Below, one piece after another: positions 24,026 to 35,956 of a DNA stretch of 64,000 nt. This DNA is from Hofstenia miamia. Its lineage: Eukaryota; Xenacoelomorpha; Acoela; Hofsteniidae. The position numbers and the translations under genes are program-made. The stretch's first letter is position 1. Each line of letters begins with the position of its first letter. Location of the stretch: NCBI GenBank assembly GCA_900660155.1, contig CABFPE010000611.1, forward strand, positions 110,844 through 174,843, written 5' to 3'. Below the pieces are notes generated by a model that saw nothing but the letters and a program-made list of their open reading frames with translations, was not told where the DNA came from and ran no database searches.

Positions 24026-24890
24026 GTAAGATGATGTCTATACAAAGCTAATTTATACATATAAACATATTTTTTTCTAATTTTGTAAAACAAAACGAAA
24101 ATAACAATTAATTAGTCAGTGTTTTTTAAAACAATAAAATTGTTTTATTACTTCCATGATATGCTGGATAATTTAGGGTTAAGTTTTTACGAATTTCTAA
24201 CAAAATCTTATAAAAAATGCTTAAAATTTGAAATACATGGAGAAGAGATTTTCTCAGATTTCAGTTTGGAATGCTATTCCAGATCAATGAAACGTAATAC
24301 AATTAGTGTAATTGTAGAATATAAAACGTATTATGTTTATTACTTTTCAAAAAACCTACTGCAATCTTACGAAAAACATACAAACAATTACGTTATAATA
24401 ATAAAAATTGAATATTCGGAGGTCATTTCAGAACTATTTATGATTACAATGTGTAGATAAATCTGGAAAATTGAAATTGGTTTGCCAATTAAAAACTAAA
24501 TAAATTTTTAATAATATATTCTCTTGAACTGAAAAAAGTCACTTAGCTTACAGTTAAATACTCGCTTGTTATTTTATTTTACGGATTTTTCAAGTGATAC
24601 TCTTTAAAATTTCAATAACTAATCAATTATTTTTAAAATTGCCTATTTATCTTTAAAAATGGCAATTTCACATGTATGTAGCATCGAATATACGTAAGTA
24701 TATTGCTTTTTACTTTATGTTGATTTCCTCAACAAATACTAATTCGAATACATTCGCATAGTGCAAAAAATTGAAAATTTGCTCTAAAAATATTGTTTCT
24801 AAAATATTTTATAACATTTTAAAAATATTTTCATGGTATTCTTGCATTGATTTTTAACACAGCGTACTTATTTGAGTCAGGGCCTGTTAA
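24026..24890. other. Intergenic, no gene recognised
   Basis: Very AT-rich. A 113-codon open frame (24119-24460) is rich in Lys, Tyr, Ile and Phe, as random AT-rich DNA would give, and matches no family I know. Confidence 0.5.
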
Positions 24891-25127
24891 ATATACACGG
24901 CCGTGCTAGCTGCAAAGAATTTAAAAAAAATGGGCGCCGATGTAATTGCCATAACCGCATCTGAGAAAATAATTAAGATTACGCATTTTGTGAACTCTGA
25001 AAATCTGAACCAGTTATTCCAATGTTTCGCAGTTTCTAAAATTGAAATCTTTGCAGAAGCTGAGAGCTTTGTTGTGCATGATGGAAGTGAACTTAATGAA
25101 GATAAAAAAGGAGGCTGTCTATATTGA
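24891..25127 (+). pseudogene. Possible von Willebrand A-domain exon fragment
   Basis: The frame reads VLAAKNLKKMGADVIAI and, about 20 residues on, THFVNSENLNQLFQCF. That order resembles the last third of a von Willebrand factor A (vWA) domain: an amphipathic helix, a beta strand of the form GxxVIxI, and a final F-V-x-S-x-x-L-x-x-L segment before the last helix. The stretch is markedly less AT-biased than its flanks. After FQCF the reading continues through a less typical segment to a stop at 25127, where an intron or decay may begin (TTTGCAG near 25050 could be a splice acceptor). No MIDAS motif DxSxS is visible upstream, so at most one exon is present. It could be a remnant of a collagen- or matrilin-like gene. 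The call rests on pattern only. Confidence 0.35.
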
Positions 25128-26335
25128 AGGATATTTAACTAAGAAATTATTGAATGGAAAATTGCAGTAACTGTAAAGAAATTCTTTCTAAACCGACAAC
25201 TAGCTATGTCACTTATGCAAATAATTTAGATTTACAAAGTATGATTCTTGAAGCATTTTCTTGCTTGGGGCGAATTATCATGCAAAGAATCAAAATAGAC
25301 ATTTGCGTTTATTATCAGTCGAATTACTACGAAGGTATATCAAGTTGGGTGAAGTTTACATCAAGAAAGAAATTTAAAAAGTGTCTTTATGACTATTGTA
25401 AATATTTTTTTTAACAATTATAGAAAGATGTTGAATGGTTCTCAAAGAAAAAGCCAAGTTGCGACTTTCAAGCGTCAAAAACGATTAAAAAATGTGGTGA
25501 AATAGATTTTACTTTTAATACTGAATTTATTTTTATTAATATTTATTTAATATTTTTTTTTAATTGTATTCGAAACCAATTTATTTTATCGGCCCCTAAT
25601 TTTTCTTTAGACAAAGCAACTGGCATTGCCATGTATATTTAGAAGGCCCTGATTATGTTTATACTTGAATTTATTACATAAATTATATATTTTCTCGAAA
25701 TGAGTTTATTCATTCTTGTTATAAAATGTCGCTTACTTTCTGTGATATATGAATAATTACATTCTTCACAATCTATATTTATATACAATTGATGAAACTA
25801 GACATTTGTGGATAGTATCTTTGTTCGGGAAAACGTCTTGAAACTTTAAGGAGTGCAATTTTGGTTTTAACACTGATTTTTTCAGTGTTTTATTAATATA
25901 AGAAATATTTGATTAAAGTTTTTTAATGTTTGAATCGACGAATGGCAGTTTCCAATAAATAGGTTTCAGTATGTCTCTTATCTAAATATTAGTGCTTAGC
26001 CATTCATACTACTTTCAAATTATTAGCTACCAAAATTCGGTTTTTAGCAAAATAGGGGAAATATTATGGAATGAAAAATATTTTTCATTCAACATTATTG
26101 TTTTTCATAATTTTGAATAAAAATCAAACAAGAAAGTAACAATGTTCTAAGTATACTTTTTTTAATACTGGCGAGCTATAATATTTATATTATTGATAAT
26201 GATTCAAATTTCATTTTCAAGTTGCATTTCTCAGTCCTGCTGATTCCGTCCCACAGAGAATCTAACATCTTGAATCATACATTCTAAAGGGAAATATTGT
26301 TAATTTGATTTTGAATTATCGTGTGATCATGTTCA
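25128..26335. other. Intergenic, no gene recognised
   Basis: AT-rich. An 86-codon frame at 25154-25414 with several cysteines matches nothing I know. No repeats shared with the rest of the window. Confidence 0.45.
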
Positions 26336-26957
26336 AAATGACTGAATTGATCAATATGTTAGCAAGTGAAATTGCAACTGTAGACAACACCATTAACAAA
26401 TGGCGTTTTATGTTAACATGACTGTACACCAAATCACTAAATCACACTCAGAATGAGTTCGTGTAGCAAATTCATCAACACAACACTGATGTGAATTTCA
26501 TTTACTGTCCATTGCTGATTGATCTAAATATAACATTTAAGTGATGAAATTTAAATTATTTTAAAATTTTGTAAAATGGTTGCAGCATTATTTGCCATGT
26601 GACATATACTAGCATTTTTTCTGGTATGTTATAAATAGGGAAATTGTATGCATTTGTAATTGCGTTTACAACTCCTGTGATCTCTCTACATCAAGAACTG
26701 CCGATCTCCTTCCTTTATTTATACTTAAGACAACGTCAAATGAAATCTCCCCACATGTTCTCAGTATATTTAAGTATTTACTAGCAAATAAAGATGTTAC
26801 AAATATTTAAAGCTTTCGACCAAATTTCACTGCTCCCAAAGATGTCTATTGTTATCAAAAAAATCGTTTTAAATATACTTTATACTAATTAAGCCACAAC
26901 TTCGCAATTGTCAGTATAGTTTCTGTTCAAGAAGATTGGGAAAATTGTATGCATTTG

Positions 26958-26993
<36 letters not shown>
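26336..26993 (+). repeat. Segment shared inverted with the flank of unit D (60150-60450)
   Basis: 26336-26665 matches 60450 down to 60150 on the opposite strand, for example around TGTAGACAACACCATTAAC and ATAGGGAAATTGTATGCATT. The copy at 26938-26960 (ATTGTATGCATTTGTAATATAT) and the (TA)n tract to 26993 form the left border of the LTR element insertion. 26670-26935 between them is unmatched AT-rich DNA. Confidence 0.7.
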
Positions 26994-26996
<3 letters not shown>

Positions 26997-27786
26997 CATC
27001 ATCAGATTTAGCATAACAATAATTAATAGTAGAGCCATAACTTGATGAAAGCGTAGTGTCTATTATCATGTAGGCAAAAGACCTCCATGCGCCATTGTTT
27101 AGAGAGCAGTTAGTAAAAGTTATATGCAATACCACTGTCCGCGAAACAATGTATAGATTACTATAAAGATCTGGACTAAATAGTGTATATTGATAGAACT
27201 GCGTAGTAGCCTGATAGAAGAGGCATAGGAATTGACGTGGCAATAACTGCCAAAGCGAAGCAAGGTTGTGGTCATCAAAAGCATATAACGAACAATTCTG
27301 CATCAGCATAAACCCCAGAAAGGAACGGGCTTGCAAAAAGTCACAAGACAGCCGAGAATATCCTGTAGCTGTATTGCACCTTATGCAACCCCCCTAATCT
27401 CCATAGCAAGTTTAGCTGCTCATGGCAAGCTAATAAAGTATAGTGGTTATGATTACTACCGAGCTGAACTGAACTAAAAGTTTTATTAATTGAATAGGCA
27501 CAGAGCTGCCTTATTTATGCATAAAATAAATGTAAATATCACATTACACAACCTGCCAACGGCAGAACTCAATACAAATGTCTCTAGTGACGTCAACAGC
27601 ATGATACGATGCATGGGAACTGATTTAGGCAGAGATGGAGATCCTAGTGTGGGACAGTGTAAGTGCATCAAGAACAAAAATGAGGAACAAATAACAGTGT
27701 ATAATCAGGGTGCCGATGCCACACACCCACCCAATGCTGCCATGACGGCATGGAAGAGAGTTTTAGTGAGATGGTTGCTGGATTAG
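26994..27786 (-). repeat. 3' LTR of the Ty3/gypsy-type fossil
   Basis: It matches 33584-34214 followed by 35805-35952 with moderate divergence. The outer border is the end of a (TA)n tract. The inner border near 27786 is uncertain by some tens of bases. Confidence 0.75.
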
Positions 27787-27859
27787 TTTGTGGGTATCGT
27801 CCAAAAGTTTTAGGGTTCAAGTATCTTCCCACGTGATGTCTGTGATGTCTTCTTCTTGG

Positions 27860-30140
27860 CTGAGGTAACATAAGGTTTTGATCTGTTGCGTCTTTTTTTT
27901 GTGGTAATGTATGTATTTTAGGTATTGTTCTGGTGTGGGTATGATAATGGATTGGCAGAGATTGTTCAGCCTTCTTTGATAGATATTACAGAAAGCTCTG
28001 TATAGTTTTTTACATTTTAGGGCAATCATCAAAGTCATGTTTGCGTCCATGTCAGAGGTGTGGGCCATTGTTGTGTCCAATCTTGAATCCGGGAAAAAAT
28101 TGGAACATCAAGGTAAGTGATTGATGGTATTTGGTATTTTTGTAGAGGAAGTTGATGTTTTTTAGCATGAGCTCTTCTGTCATCTGATCAGGGTCGTTTA
28201 CTTCAGCACAGATCATTGGGACTATTTCAATTTATTTAGCCATATCATAATATTGAAGATTCTCTTGGAGAAGATTTGCACAGATGATGTCATTGCTGCC
28301 ACTGAATAAGATTAGTTGTTGAATAGGAGCTCCTTTTGTATACATATCTATCTTCTGGAGTATGCTTGATGTCCTTGTTCATTATCTCTGAGTAGGTTGG
28401 TGGCATCTATGAATATTTTAGTTCTTTTGAAATTCATGATGTCTTGGGCTGTGTTGTAGTACAGCTTATAGGAAGGTATGCTGTGTTTGATAGGTTGGAC
28501 TCTATTATCTGTAGTATATGGTGTGATGAGTGGGATGCTGATTAAAAGAGGCGGAATGAAGAACTCATTCACAGTAGCTATTAGAGATTCAAGTTGGTGC
28601 CAGTGACTGTTTGTTTCTGTAATTTGCGCTGTGCCAAATTTTATGGGATAATTTAATGATTTGTGATCAATTTTGGCTATTGCATCTAGCTTTGAGGTTT
28701 TCATTAGAGATTGTTTGGTTTTTAGTGTTATCAAGAACTTTGTTTGAGCACATTCAATGTTGAATGTGATTTGTTGATTGGGAGACATGAGAATTTCAAG
28801 TTCTGTTTTCATGAATGACTCTGTGAACATGTTCATTTTTATCATCTTGATGTCCAATATTTTGTCTAGTGTGTATTGAATAGTGGTGATCTGTATTTTT
28901 GTTAAGCATGGATTAATCCAATAGCAAGTTTTTGTTTTTGGCTCTGATCCATGTTGGTGTTGTGATGACTTCAGTTTCCAAGAGTTTTTTGTTTGTAATC
29001 TGATCAAGTTGTTGTTGGATTCATGGAGAGAGTTGTATTGTTGACATTGAGAGTAGTTTTTCTTCTTCAATGGTCATTGTGGTTTTCAGGAGTAATGTGA
29101 TGACTTTTATTGCTTTGAAATGCTCATGTACCTTAGTGTTTTCTTCAGTGATTGACATGATACTGTAGGTGATTTCTCAGTAACTAGATTGGCGGTATTG
29201 GAAAATTTTCTGATTTTTTTTGTTAATGTTATGGTTGCAGGTAGGAATGAGTACTATGCTGTATTTTTGGAGTAGCATATTAGTGTTCAGTAGTGATCTG
29301 ATATCCATAGATTTTGCAAAATGAGTTTCAGATGTTGCAACCCACATGTATTTTCAGGTGTGAGAGTGTACGAAGTTGAGATTACTTTCATGATCTCTGA
29401 GGTGGTTGTGTAATATGATGGGTGATGTACAACTGAAGATGTTTTCTTTGTTGATAACTCTGTTGAGGTGTTTTTCATATGTGTAGCTTACTTGTTGGTA
29501 TTGTTTTATAGGAGGGGTAATGACATGAGTTTGTTGCAGTATCCAATTTTTTACTTTTTGTGAGATCAGAGTGATTGATATTTTGTGGCTTTTTCATTTG
29601 GTTAATGTGATTCTTCTGGCTCAGGTGATTGGCAGTACCAAATTGTGGTTGTTGGTGAGGAATATTGCTAGGAGCCATATTGCAGAAGTTGTTGTGATTG
29701 CCAGGATTTGTTTAAATATGAAAATTTCATAATGGAAATCCTTTTTGTAGTTGAAGTCAGCCACTTGACTGATGTCTGTTAGTAGTTTTTCTACATGCAT
29801 ACTGTAGTTTCTGGAGGGCAATTCAATATTTATGAAGGGCCATTGTTCTTCATGATGTTGCATAGCTTTCAGGAGGGACCAGCATTTGTTGATATTGTTG
29901 ATTGTGTTGTGGTTCTGTTTGAAGGCGAAGTGCATGTTAATTGTCATGACATCAATGGGGAGGACATGGGGATCTATGATCTCTGACCTTTGCACTTGCA
30001 GCATTGCATCAATGGATAGATGTTGTTCCATAATTATATGGTACTGCATCATGAATCTGTGTATGAGAATGGCTATTAATATCAGTTTTGTGATCAAAGG
30101 TTCCTGTTCCACAGCAGTGTAGTTTTTCTTACAATTCATA
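27860..30140 (-). pseudogene. 3' coding-like region of the LTR fossil, possibly envelope-like
   Basis: Between the reverse transcriptase region and the 3' LTR lie long open stretches on the minus strand, the largest about 240 codons (28348-29070) and 172 codons (29621-30139). The latter ends in a hydrophobic run compatible with a membrane anchor, as in the envelope-type gene that some Ty3/gypsy elements carry in this position. I recognise no sequence motif that proves this. It is a fossil region of a broken element. Confidence 0.35.
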
Positions 30141-30949
30141 AATATTCTAGGTAACTTTCAATGTTATCAGGTATCAATGACTCCTCTTCTATGTAGATGA
30201 AGTTTACATTATTTTCATATGTGTGAGCTTCTACAAGTATAAGATTGATGCATTGAACCATTTTTATGTGGGCTTTATCTATTTGTTTGAGTATGTAGAT
30301 GATATTTAGTGTTTTTGATCAGCTTGATAATATTTTTGAGAAGAATGTTGTTATTGAAAGTTATGTGAACTGTGCTGTGAAAGTAGGTGTGACTGAGTTT
30401 CTTTAGAAAGTTTTCTAGGTAGAAGATGATGGTGTTGATTTGAGGTAGTTTGGTGGCATCAATTATTGTGGGATTGTGTTGCTGGTCACTTTGTTTTAAC
30501 CACTAGAGAGTATTTTAAATATAGAATTGCAGGTTGCTGCTGATATATTGTTATGTAATTTTATCATGCCATAGTTGAGTTCACTCTACTGAACTACTGG
30601 GGGCCATTCTTGGACATTTTGTAGTTGGCTTAGTGTGGCACCAATGGCTACAGTACTTGTGTCACAATCCAGAATGTAGGGGTCAGTATGTGTAGGCAAA
30701 TTTAGAGATTATATTTTCTTCATATCTGATTTGAGAACATTAACTTCTTTCTGGTGTTTCCATATCCATTCTTTAGGAGATTGGATATATGGAATGTTTT
30801 TTCAGCAAGGTTAGGTATGAACACATGGTAATAATTCATAAAACTGAGTATTCTTTTTACATCCTTTTTGTTTCATGGTTGCTGTGTTTCATCAATTAGT
30901 TGCTTTGCTTCATCCTTGATTGCAATGTTGCCTGGTGTTATGCTTCTTC

Positions 30950-31920
30950 CCAGGAAAGTGACTTTTTGTTTTGCTATATTGCATTTGGTGGTGTTAATTC
31001 ACAGGTCAGTGTTGAATTGGAATTTCAATGTGGTGTTAAGTTGTTGTGCATGGTCTTTGATGCACTCTGAACCAATTAAAAAGTCATAAATATATGCTGC
31101 TATCCCCTTTGAAAGCTTGTAGTTTTTATTGAGTAATATTTTCTTCATGTAGTGTTGGAATGTGGCAGGTGTATTACATAGAACAAAGGCTGTGTATAGC
31201 CATTCAAAGAAGCCATAGGGGGTAATGAAAGCCATCTTTTCAATGTCTTGAGGCCTGCCAGTATGCCTTACATAAGTCTTGTTTTGAGAAGATTTTGAAC
31301 AGCACAGCATTGCATAAGATGTCATCAACACTTGGTAGTGGGTATGCATCTTTTTTGTGATTTTATTAAGGTAGTGTTCATTTCCTTGCTTGATAAAGAC
31401 AGCTGGTGATGTGTATGGTCTGTGACTGCATCAAATTCTACCATTGTTGAGTAGGTCAGATATAGTTTTTGTGTACTGATCTTGCATTTGTATGGGCATT
31501 CTTCTGCATGCTTGTTTGATTGGTTTGCCTGATATTGTCTCAATGCAGTGTTCAACTCCTACCACTTTGCCCAAGCTGATTTCTTGGCTGTTAAAGATTG
31601 CTGCATTTTATTGTAATATATCATTAATGAGTTGCCTTTCCTCCTGTTTTAGGTGAAGAGGAGATTCTGGTGTGAGAATAGGAGCATTACATGTCTATTC
31701 TTCTGTAGTAGACTTGCTCAAGATGAGAATTGGTTTATTTTTCTTGACATATTTCTCTAGCAGGATGCCAGTGATTGTAATATCTTTTGTTCTTAGCACA
31801 ATGTGTTTATTGGAGTTGTGCAATATGGCTGTAAAAGCATAATTGTTGTTGATGGTGATGAAGTTGTTAAGAACAGTGATGTTTGAGTTCAGTATGCCAT
31901 ATGCATTTGTGATTGCCACT
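30950..31920 (-). pseudogene. Protease-like and reverse transcriptase-like region of the LTR fossil
   Basis: The segment KMAFITPYGFFEWLYTAFVL followed by CNTPATFQHYMKKIL is the Ty3/gypsy reverse transcriptase pattern (F-x-T-x-x-G-x-F/Y-E-W-x-x-M/A-P-F-G-L-x-N-A-P-A-T-F-Q). An upstream segment near 31500 fits the fingers of the same enzyme, and about 31700-31920 has a protease-like layout. Fossil, not functional. Confidence 0.7.
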
Positions 31921-31999
31921 TCACCTGATAGAGGCTTCTTTGATACTATTTTAATTAGTTGCTAATGAAAGGGCTTGAGTCTTAAATGTCAGTTAGAGA

Positions 32000-32960
32000 G
32001 AATTCCAAAGTTTTGGTGCCCTTGGTTGTTAGCAATAATGTTACATGTTTGTCCACCTTAATAGTAAGTGTCCAATTTGCTTAAATCTTCTTCATTTTGA
32101 TTGCTTTGCTTAAGATGTTCTACATCCTTTGCAGTGTAATACCCATTGTCATTGATTAAGTAAACAATTGCTTTACAATCTGGTTTGAGATGACCTTTTT
32201 CTCCACACATTCAACATTTAACAAATGAGAAGTCTGTAGGTATCTCTTCTATAGCTTTTCATAGGGCATCTTTTTTGAAGACTGAGTTTGAGGGGAGCTG
32301 CATTGTCAATAGATCCTTTTGTTGCTATCTATAGTTAGCTGAATGTTGACAGTTTTTTGATGAGTGTGTCTATGTCATCATTGATGTCACATTTGCTTTC
32401 AAATTTTGCTTTCATTGAGGAAGAGAGGCCAGTGAGTACATCAGAATATAAATCATGTGGATAGTAATGCTCTTTTTCCTGTGATAATCATAATTGGTGG
32501 TCAATTTTATGGATGTAATTGATTATGTCTTCATCTTTTTCTAGTTTGCATGTGTAGAGTTGCATTTGGTACTGTTTTCACAGTCATTCATTATCAAGTT
32601 GTTCATTCATCACTGTCACTAATTTTTCATAATTGTTTTTGATGTTTGGATCTAAGTTAAGGTACACTTGTAAGGCTCAGTCTTTGAGAAAGTGAGGCAT
32701 TTGTGTAGCTCCATTTTGTTTGGTGCTGAGTTGTTGGATGAGGTAAATTTCAAAAAGAACTATCCACTCACAAAAAGTTTGTCCCTTTATGTCGAATTTT
32801 CCTGTAAAGTATTGTGGCATTTTTTGCAATTTATGAGCAGTCTTTAGAGGTAGGTCAGGTAACATAGACACTCTTTTTAGATTTCCTATCAAAGATATCA
32901 TGAGGGCTGACTGCCAGAGGTGACGCAATGGCCAGTGAAATTGGCCTGAAACCAGACAAG
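32000..32960 (-). pseudogene. gag-like region of the LTR fossil
   Basis: The minus strand near 32800 gives FTGKFDIKGQTFCEWIVLFE, resembling the FxGxxxxxxxxFxxWxxxFE start of retrotransposon gag domains. Near 32170-32215 there is a Cys-Cys-His-Cys zinc knuckle arrangement (CGEKGHLKPDC). Both fit the gag polyprotein of Ty3/gypsy elements. Fossil. Confidence 0.6.
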
Positions 32961-33583
32961 CTTGGTGGCAGCAATGAGGGGATGAATCCTTATGATGGAT
33001 CAGAAAAGGCCTTGAAGGCTGCTGCTTGTAATGATTGACTTAGGTTAGTTATAGGTTTTATTAAATTGGTTATTGTATCCAATATATTAGTACAAAATAC
33101 ATTTAGATTTCCCACATAGATGTTTCAAAGATAGTGAACTGTTCCTTTGTTACAGAGTTGGGGGTATTTTGAGAGTGATTGATTGGCATTTGATGGTTTT
33201 CCAAAGATTGCATCCTTGATTCCATATCATTGAGTTTTTCATCTTGATTTAGTACTAGTTCAACTAATTCAATATTTATTAAAGCTTTCAGTGCAGATTG
33301 AGTATAGGTAATAATTTTAAATTTTCAGTATTAAACCAGATAAAAGAGGGGTAGCATAGTGGTAATAAAGCCATAGTAAATTCTCGAAATATAACCATGC
33401 AAGACACATCCTTTAGTAGGGCAAAGTTGAGCAGAAAAGTAAGTAATGTAATTGGCTTTGAATAATAAATAAATAAATAACTTAAGAGTTCAAAGAAGTG
33501 TCAACGTTTTCAAAAAGATTTTCCCTGAAAAGTTTAAGAACAGTTTCTAGGTTGGTTTCTTTTAACAGTTGTGGGTTACCATC
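32961..33583 (-). other. Leader region between 5' LTR and gag of the fossil
   Basis: The stretch from the candidate primer-binding site (33566-33581) to the gag-like region. No coding signature recognised. Confidence 0.5.
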
Positions 33584-34415
33584 TAGCATCACCAGAGTTA
33601 GCGTAAAAATAATTAATAGTATAGAGCCATAACTTAATGAAAGTGTAGTATCTACTATCATGTAGGCAAAATACCTCCATGTGCTATGGTTTAGAGAGAG
33701 CTTAGTAAAAGTTATATGCAATACCACTGTCTGTGAAACTATGTATAGATTACTAAAGATCTGGGTTAAATAGTGTATATTGATAGAACTGCATAACAGC
33801 CTGAAAGGACCTGACAATAACTGCCAAAGCAATGCAAGATAGCAGTCACTAAAAGCATATAATGAATGATTCTGCATCAGCATAAACCCCTGCAAGGAAC
33901 AGGATTGCACAAAGTGACAAGACAGTCTGAGAACATCCTGTTGATGAATTGCACCTTATGCAACCCCTGTCATCTTCATAGCAAGTTTAGCTGCTCATGG
34001 CCCTCTAATAAACTATAGCAGTTATAATTACGACTAAGCTCAACTGAACTACGAGTTTTGTTAATAGATCATGCACAGAGCTGCCTTACTTATGAATAAA
34101 ATAAATGTAAATAACACGTTACACAACCTGCCAGTGGCAGAACTAAATACAAATGTCTCTAGTGACGTCAACAGCATGATACGATGCATAGGAACTGATT
34201 TGTGCAGAGATGGACATGTGTTGCATCATTTCCCAAGCAATAGATGTGCCTAATAATGTATAATTTAGATGTGATGGTTGGCAGATTCCGCCAAGCGGGG
34301 TAATGAGCACTTTCACTCACTCTCTCCTTCTCTGTCGTGACTTTGTGATAACTGAGATATAACTTAATTACATTTCCAGCGCTTATACAAATGATCACCC
34401 TTGCTAGTATTTAGN

Positions 34416-34787
34416 AGCTTTCTATAAGATTCAACAATGCAGGTTTTGCGAACCTTTTGTCATAACATCCAAAATTTTTTTGTAAATAAAAAAATTAAGC
34501 ATATAATTGAAATATTAAAATAAACGCATTTTTGCATCAACTGCACTTTTTTACAAGAAAGTTTACTCATGGTGACATTAGAAGTGATCTGCTTAAAATA
34601 AGGATGCGTTCACTTCTGGAAAATGATTTTTAATAGTTGTATTGAAATTTTAATAATAAATATATGTTTATGATACATCATATGAAAATGTGTAGTATTC
34701 ACCTCGCAAACATGCAAATAAAATCCAGTGTATTGTCTAAGTAATTTAAAATTTACGCTGGGACATCTAAAGTATAAATGAAATTGA
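34416..34787. other. Misplaced contig, copy of 36012-36383
   Basis: This 372-bp block between the Ns at 34415 and 34788 matches 36012-36383 with an offset of 1596 and almost no differences. The 36-kb copy is supported by colinear homology to the flank of unit D, so this one is most likely an assembly error. Confidence 0.8.
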
Positions 34788-35590
34788 NTTACGGTGAAAT
34801 AAATAGACAGTCACTAATCAACTTATGCTTATTCTCATTTCATGTAGCTCCAATGTGTGAATCAAATAAATTCGCAACCTGATACTAACTGCCGAGTGTT
34901 TAAAAATAGTTAATGATTGATCAAGGCAGTTTCCTACATGTAGTTAAAATATAGACAAGACATATATCACGATTGGGTACTGACACAAACACTAGCTGCA
35001 AGCAAAACAAAAAGACTTCTAAAAACTACTGCAGCTCCTAACCTACATTTAATAAACATATAACTAACATGGTCTCGTATCAGTCTCTTATAGTCATCAA
35101 CTTAGATCTAAAATATGGTTACTAGCAAATATGATAATCGATGCTACAGTGGCATCACGCCTTTCAAGAGTTTGTTACTACATGTCACACGAAACAATTG
35201 GTAGAGAGCTAAGCAATGAATAAAAAACATTCCACACGTAACCCTAACTTAATTGAGTGATTCGCGAGGCTGAAATCCATTCACGTTTCCCCTAGCACAG
35301 CCATCCATCGCCACTCGCAATGCTTGCTTAGCTCCTCATTGCGTATTAATTAAGAACACCATTCAAAAAGAATAAACCACTAATATGGTAAATTTCATCA
35401 TCATTACAGCGCTTTGTTCGTTTATATATGAAAATTAATAAGTATGTTTACCAATTAAGCAAGTACCAGTCGCTATTCAATTGCTTATGTCCACGTAATT
35501 ATTCTTCCTGCGTGGCCAAATCGTTAAGCTAAAATCAATGCGGAGCTTCATGTCCACATGCGTTTTGTCAAAAAGGGATTGCGACAGATA

Positions 35591-35755
35591 TTTGCTTTTA
35601 CAATTTTTTGGCAAAATTAATATAGCTAATTTCTAATAAAAGGTGAATAGAGTTTTATGTTTAAATTTTCTTTTGCTTTTACAATTTTTTGGCAAAATTA
35701 ATATAGCTAATTTCTAATAAAAGGTGAATCGAGTTTTATGTTTAAATTTTCTTTT
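35591..35755. repeat. 81-bp tandem duplication
   Basis: TTTGCTTTTACAATTTTTTG and the following bases occur twice, starting at 35591 and 35672, nearly identical. It lies near the right end of the TIR element. Confidence 0.9.
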
Positions 35756-35956
35756 ATTTCTTTTTTGCTTGATTGACCTTTTCTTTGAGATTATGCTACA
35801 CATGCCTAGTGTGGGACAGTGTAAGTGCATCGAGAACAAAGCCACACACCCACCCAATGCTGCCATGACGGCATGGAAGAGAGTTTTTAGTGAGATGGTT
35901 GCTGGATTATTAAGAATAAATAATGGCATATAATCAGGGTGCTGATGCCACAATAT

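Larger units (their letters stand above)
34215..35804. mobile_element. TIR DNA element inserted into the 5' LTR
   Basis: The ends are CATGTGTTGCATCAT (34215 onward) and, as reverse complement of the right end, CATGTGTAGCATAAT: 13 of 15 bases agree. The 3' LTR shows the uninterrupted target. No obvious target duplication remains. No transposase is visible, so it is non-autonomous or decayed. Its central part (about 34850-35620) resembles 8560-9235. The N-bounded contig at 34416-34787 inside it is probably misplaced, making the true element about 370 bp shorter. Confidence 0.6.
26994..35952 (-). mobile_element. Broken Ty3/gypsy-type LTR retroelement with extra 3' ORF region (fossil)
   Basis: On the minus strand the order is 5' LTR, a possible primer-binding site starting TGGTAACCCACAACTG at 33581, gag-like region with a CCHC zinc knuckle near 32170-32215, protease-like and reverse transcriptase-like regions (about 31900-30950), then an unassigned coding-like region (about 30140-27850), then the 3' LTR. 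ATAT flanks both ends (26990-26993 and 35953-35956) as a possible target duplication. The matching place near 60.1 kb lacks the element, which supports these borders. The internal part is strikingly poor in G on its coding strand. By eye the LTRs differ at about one base in eight to ten, so the copy is fairly old. It is broken in many places, ten or more, and is also interrupted by a DNA element in its 5' LTR. I did not recognise an integrase core. Confidence 0.8.
33584..35952 (-). repeat. 5' LTR of the fossil, split by a DNA element
   Basis: 33584-34214 and 35805-35952 together match the 3' LTR (combined length about 779 bp against about 793 bp). The intervening 34215-35804 is a later TIR element. 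The outer end TGTGGCATC (minus, from 35952) has the usual TG start. Confidence 0.7.

Noticed and set aside
24119-24460. 113-codon open frame as a gene
   Set aside because: Composition (Lys, Tyr, Ile, Phe, Asn) is that of random AT-rich DNA; no motif and no counterpart in the other units.
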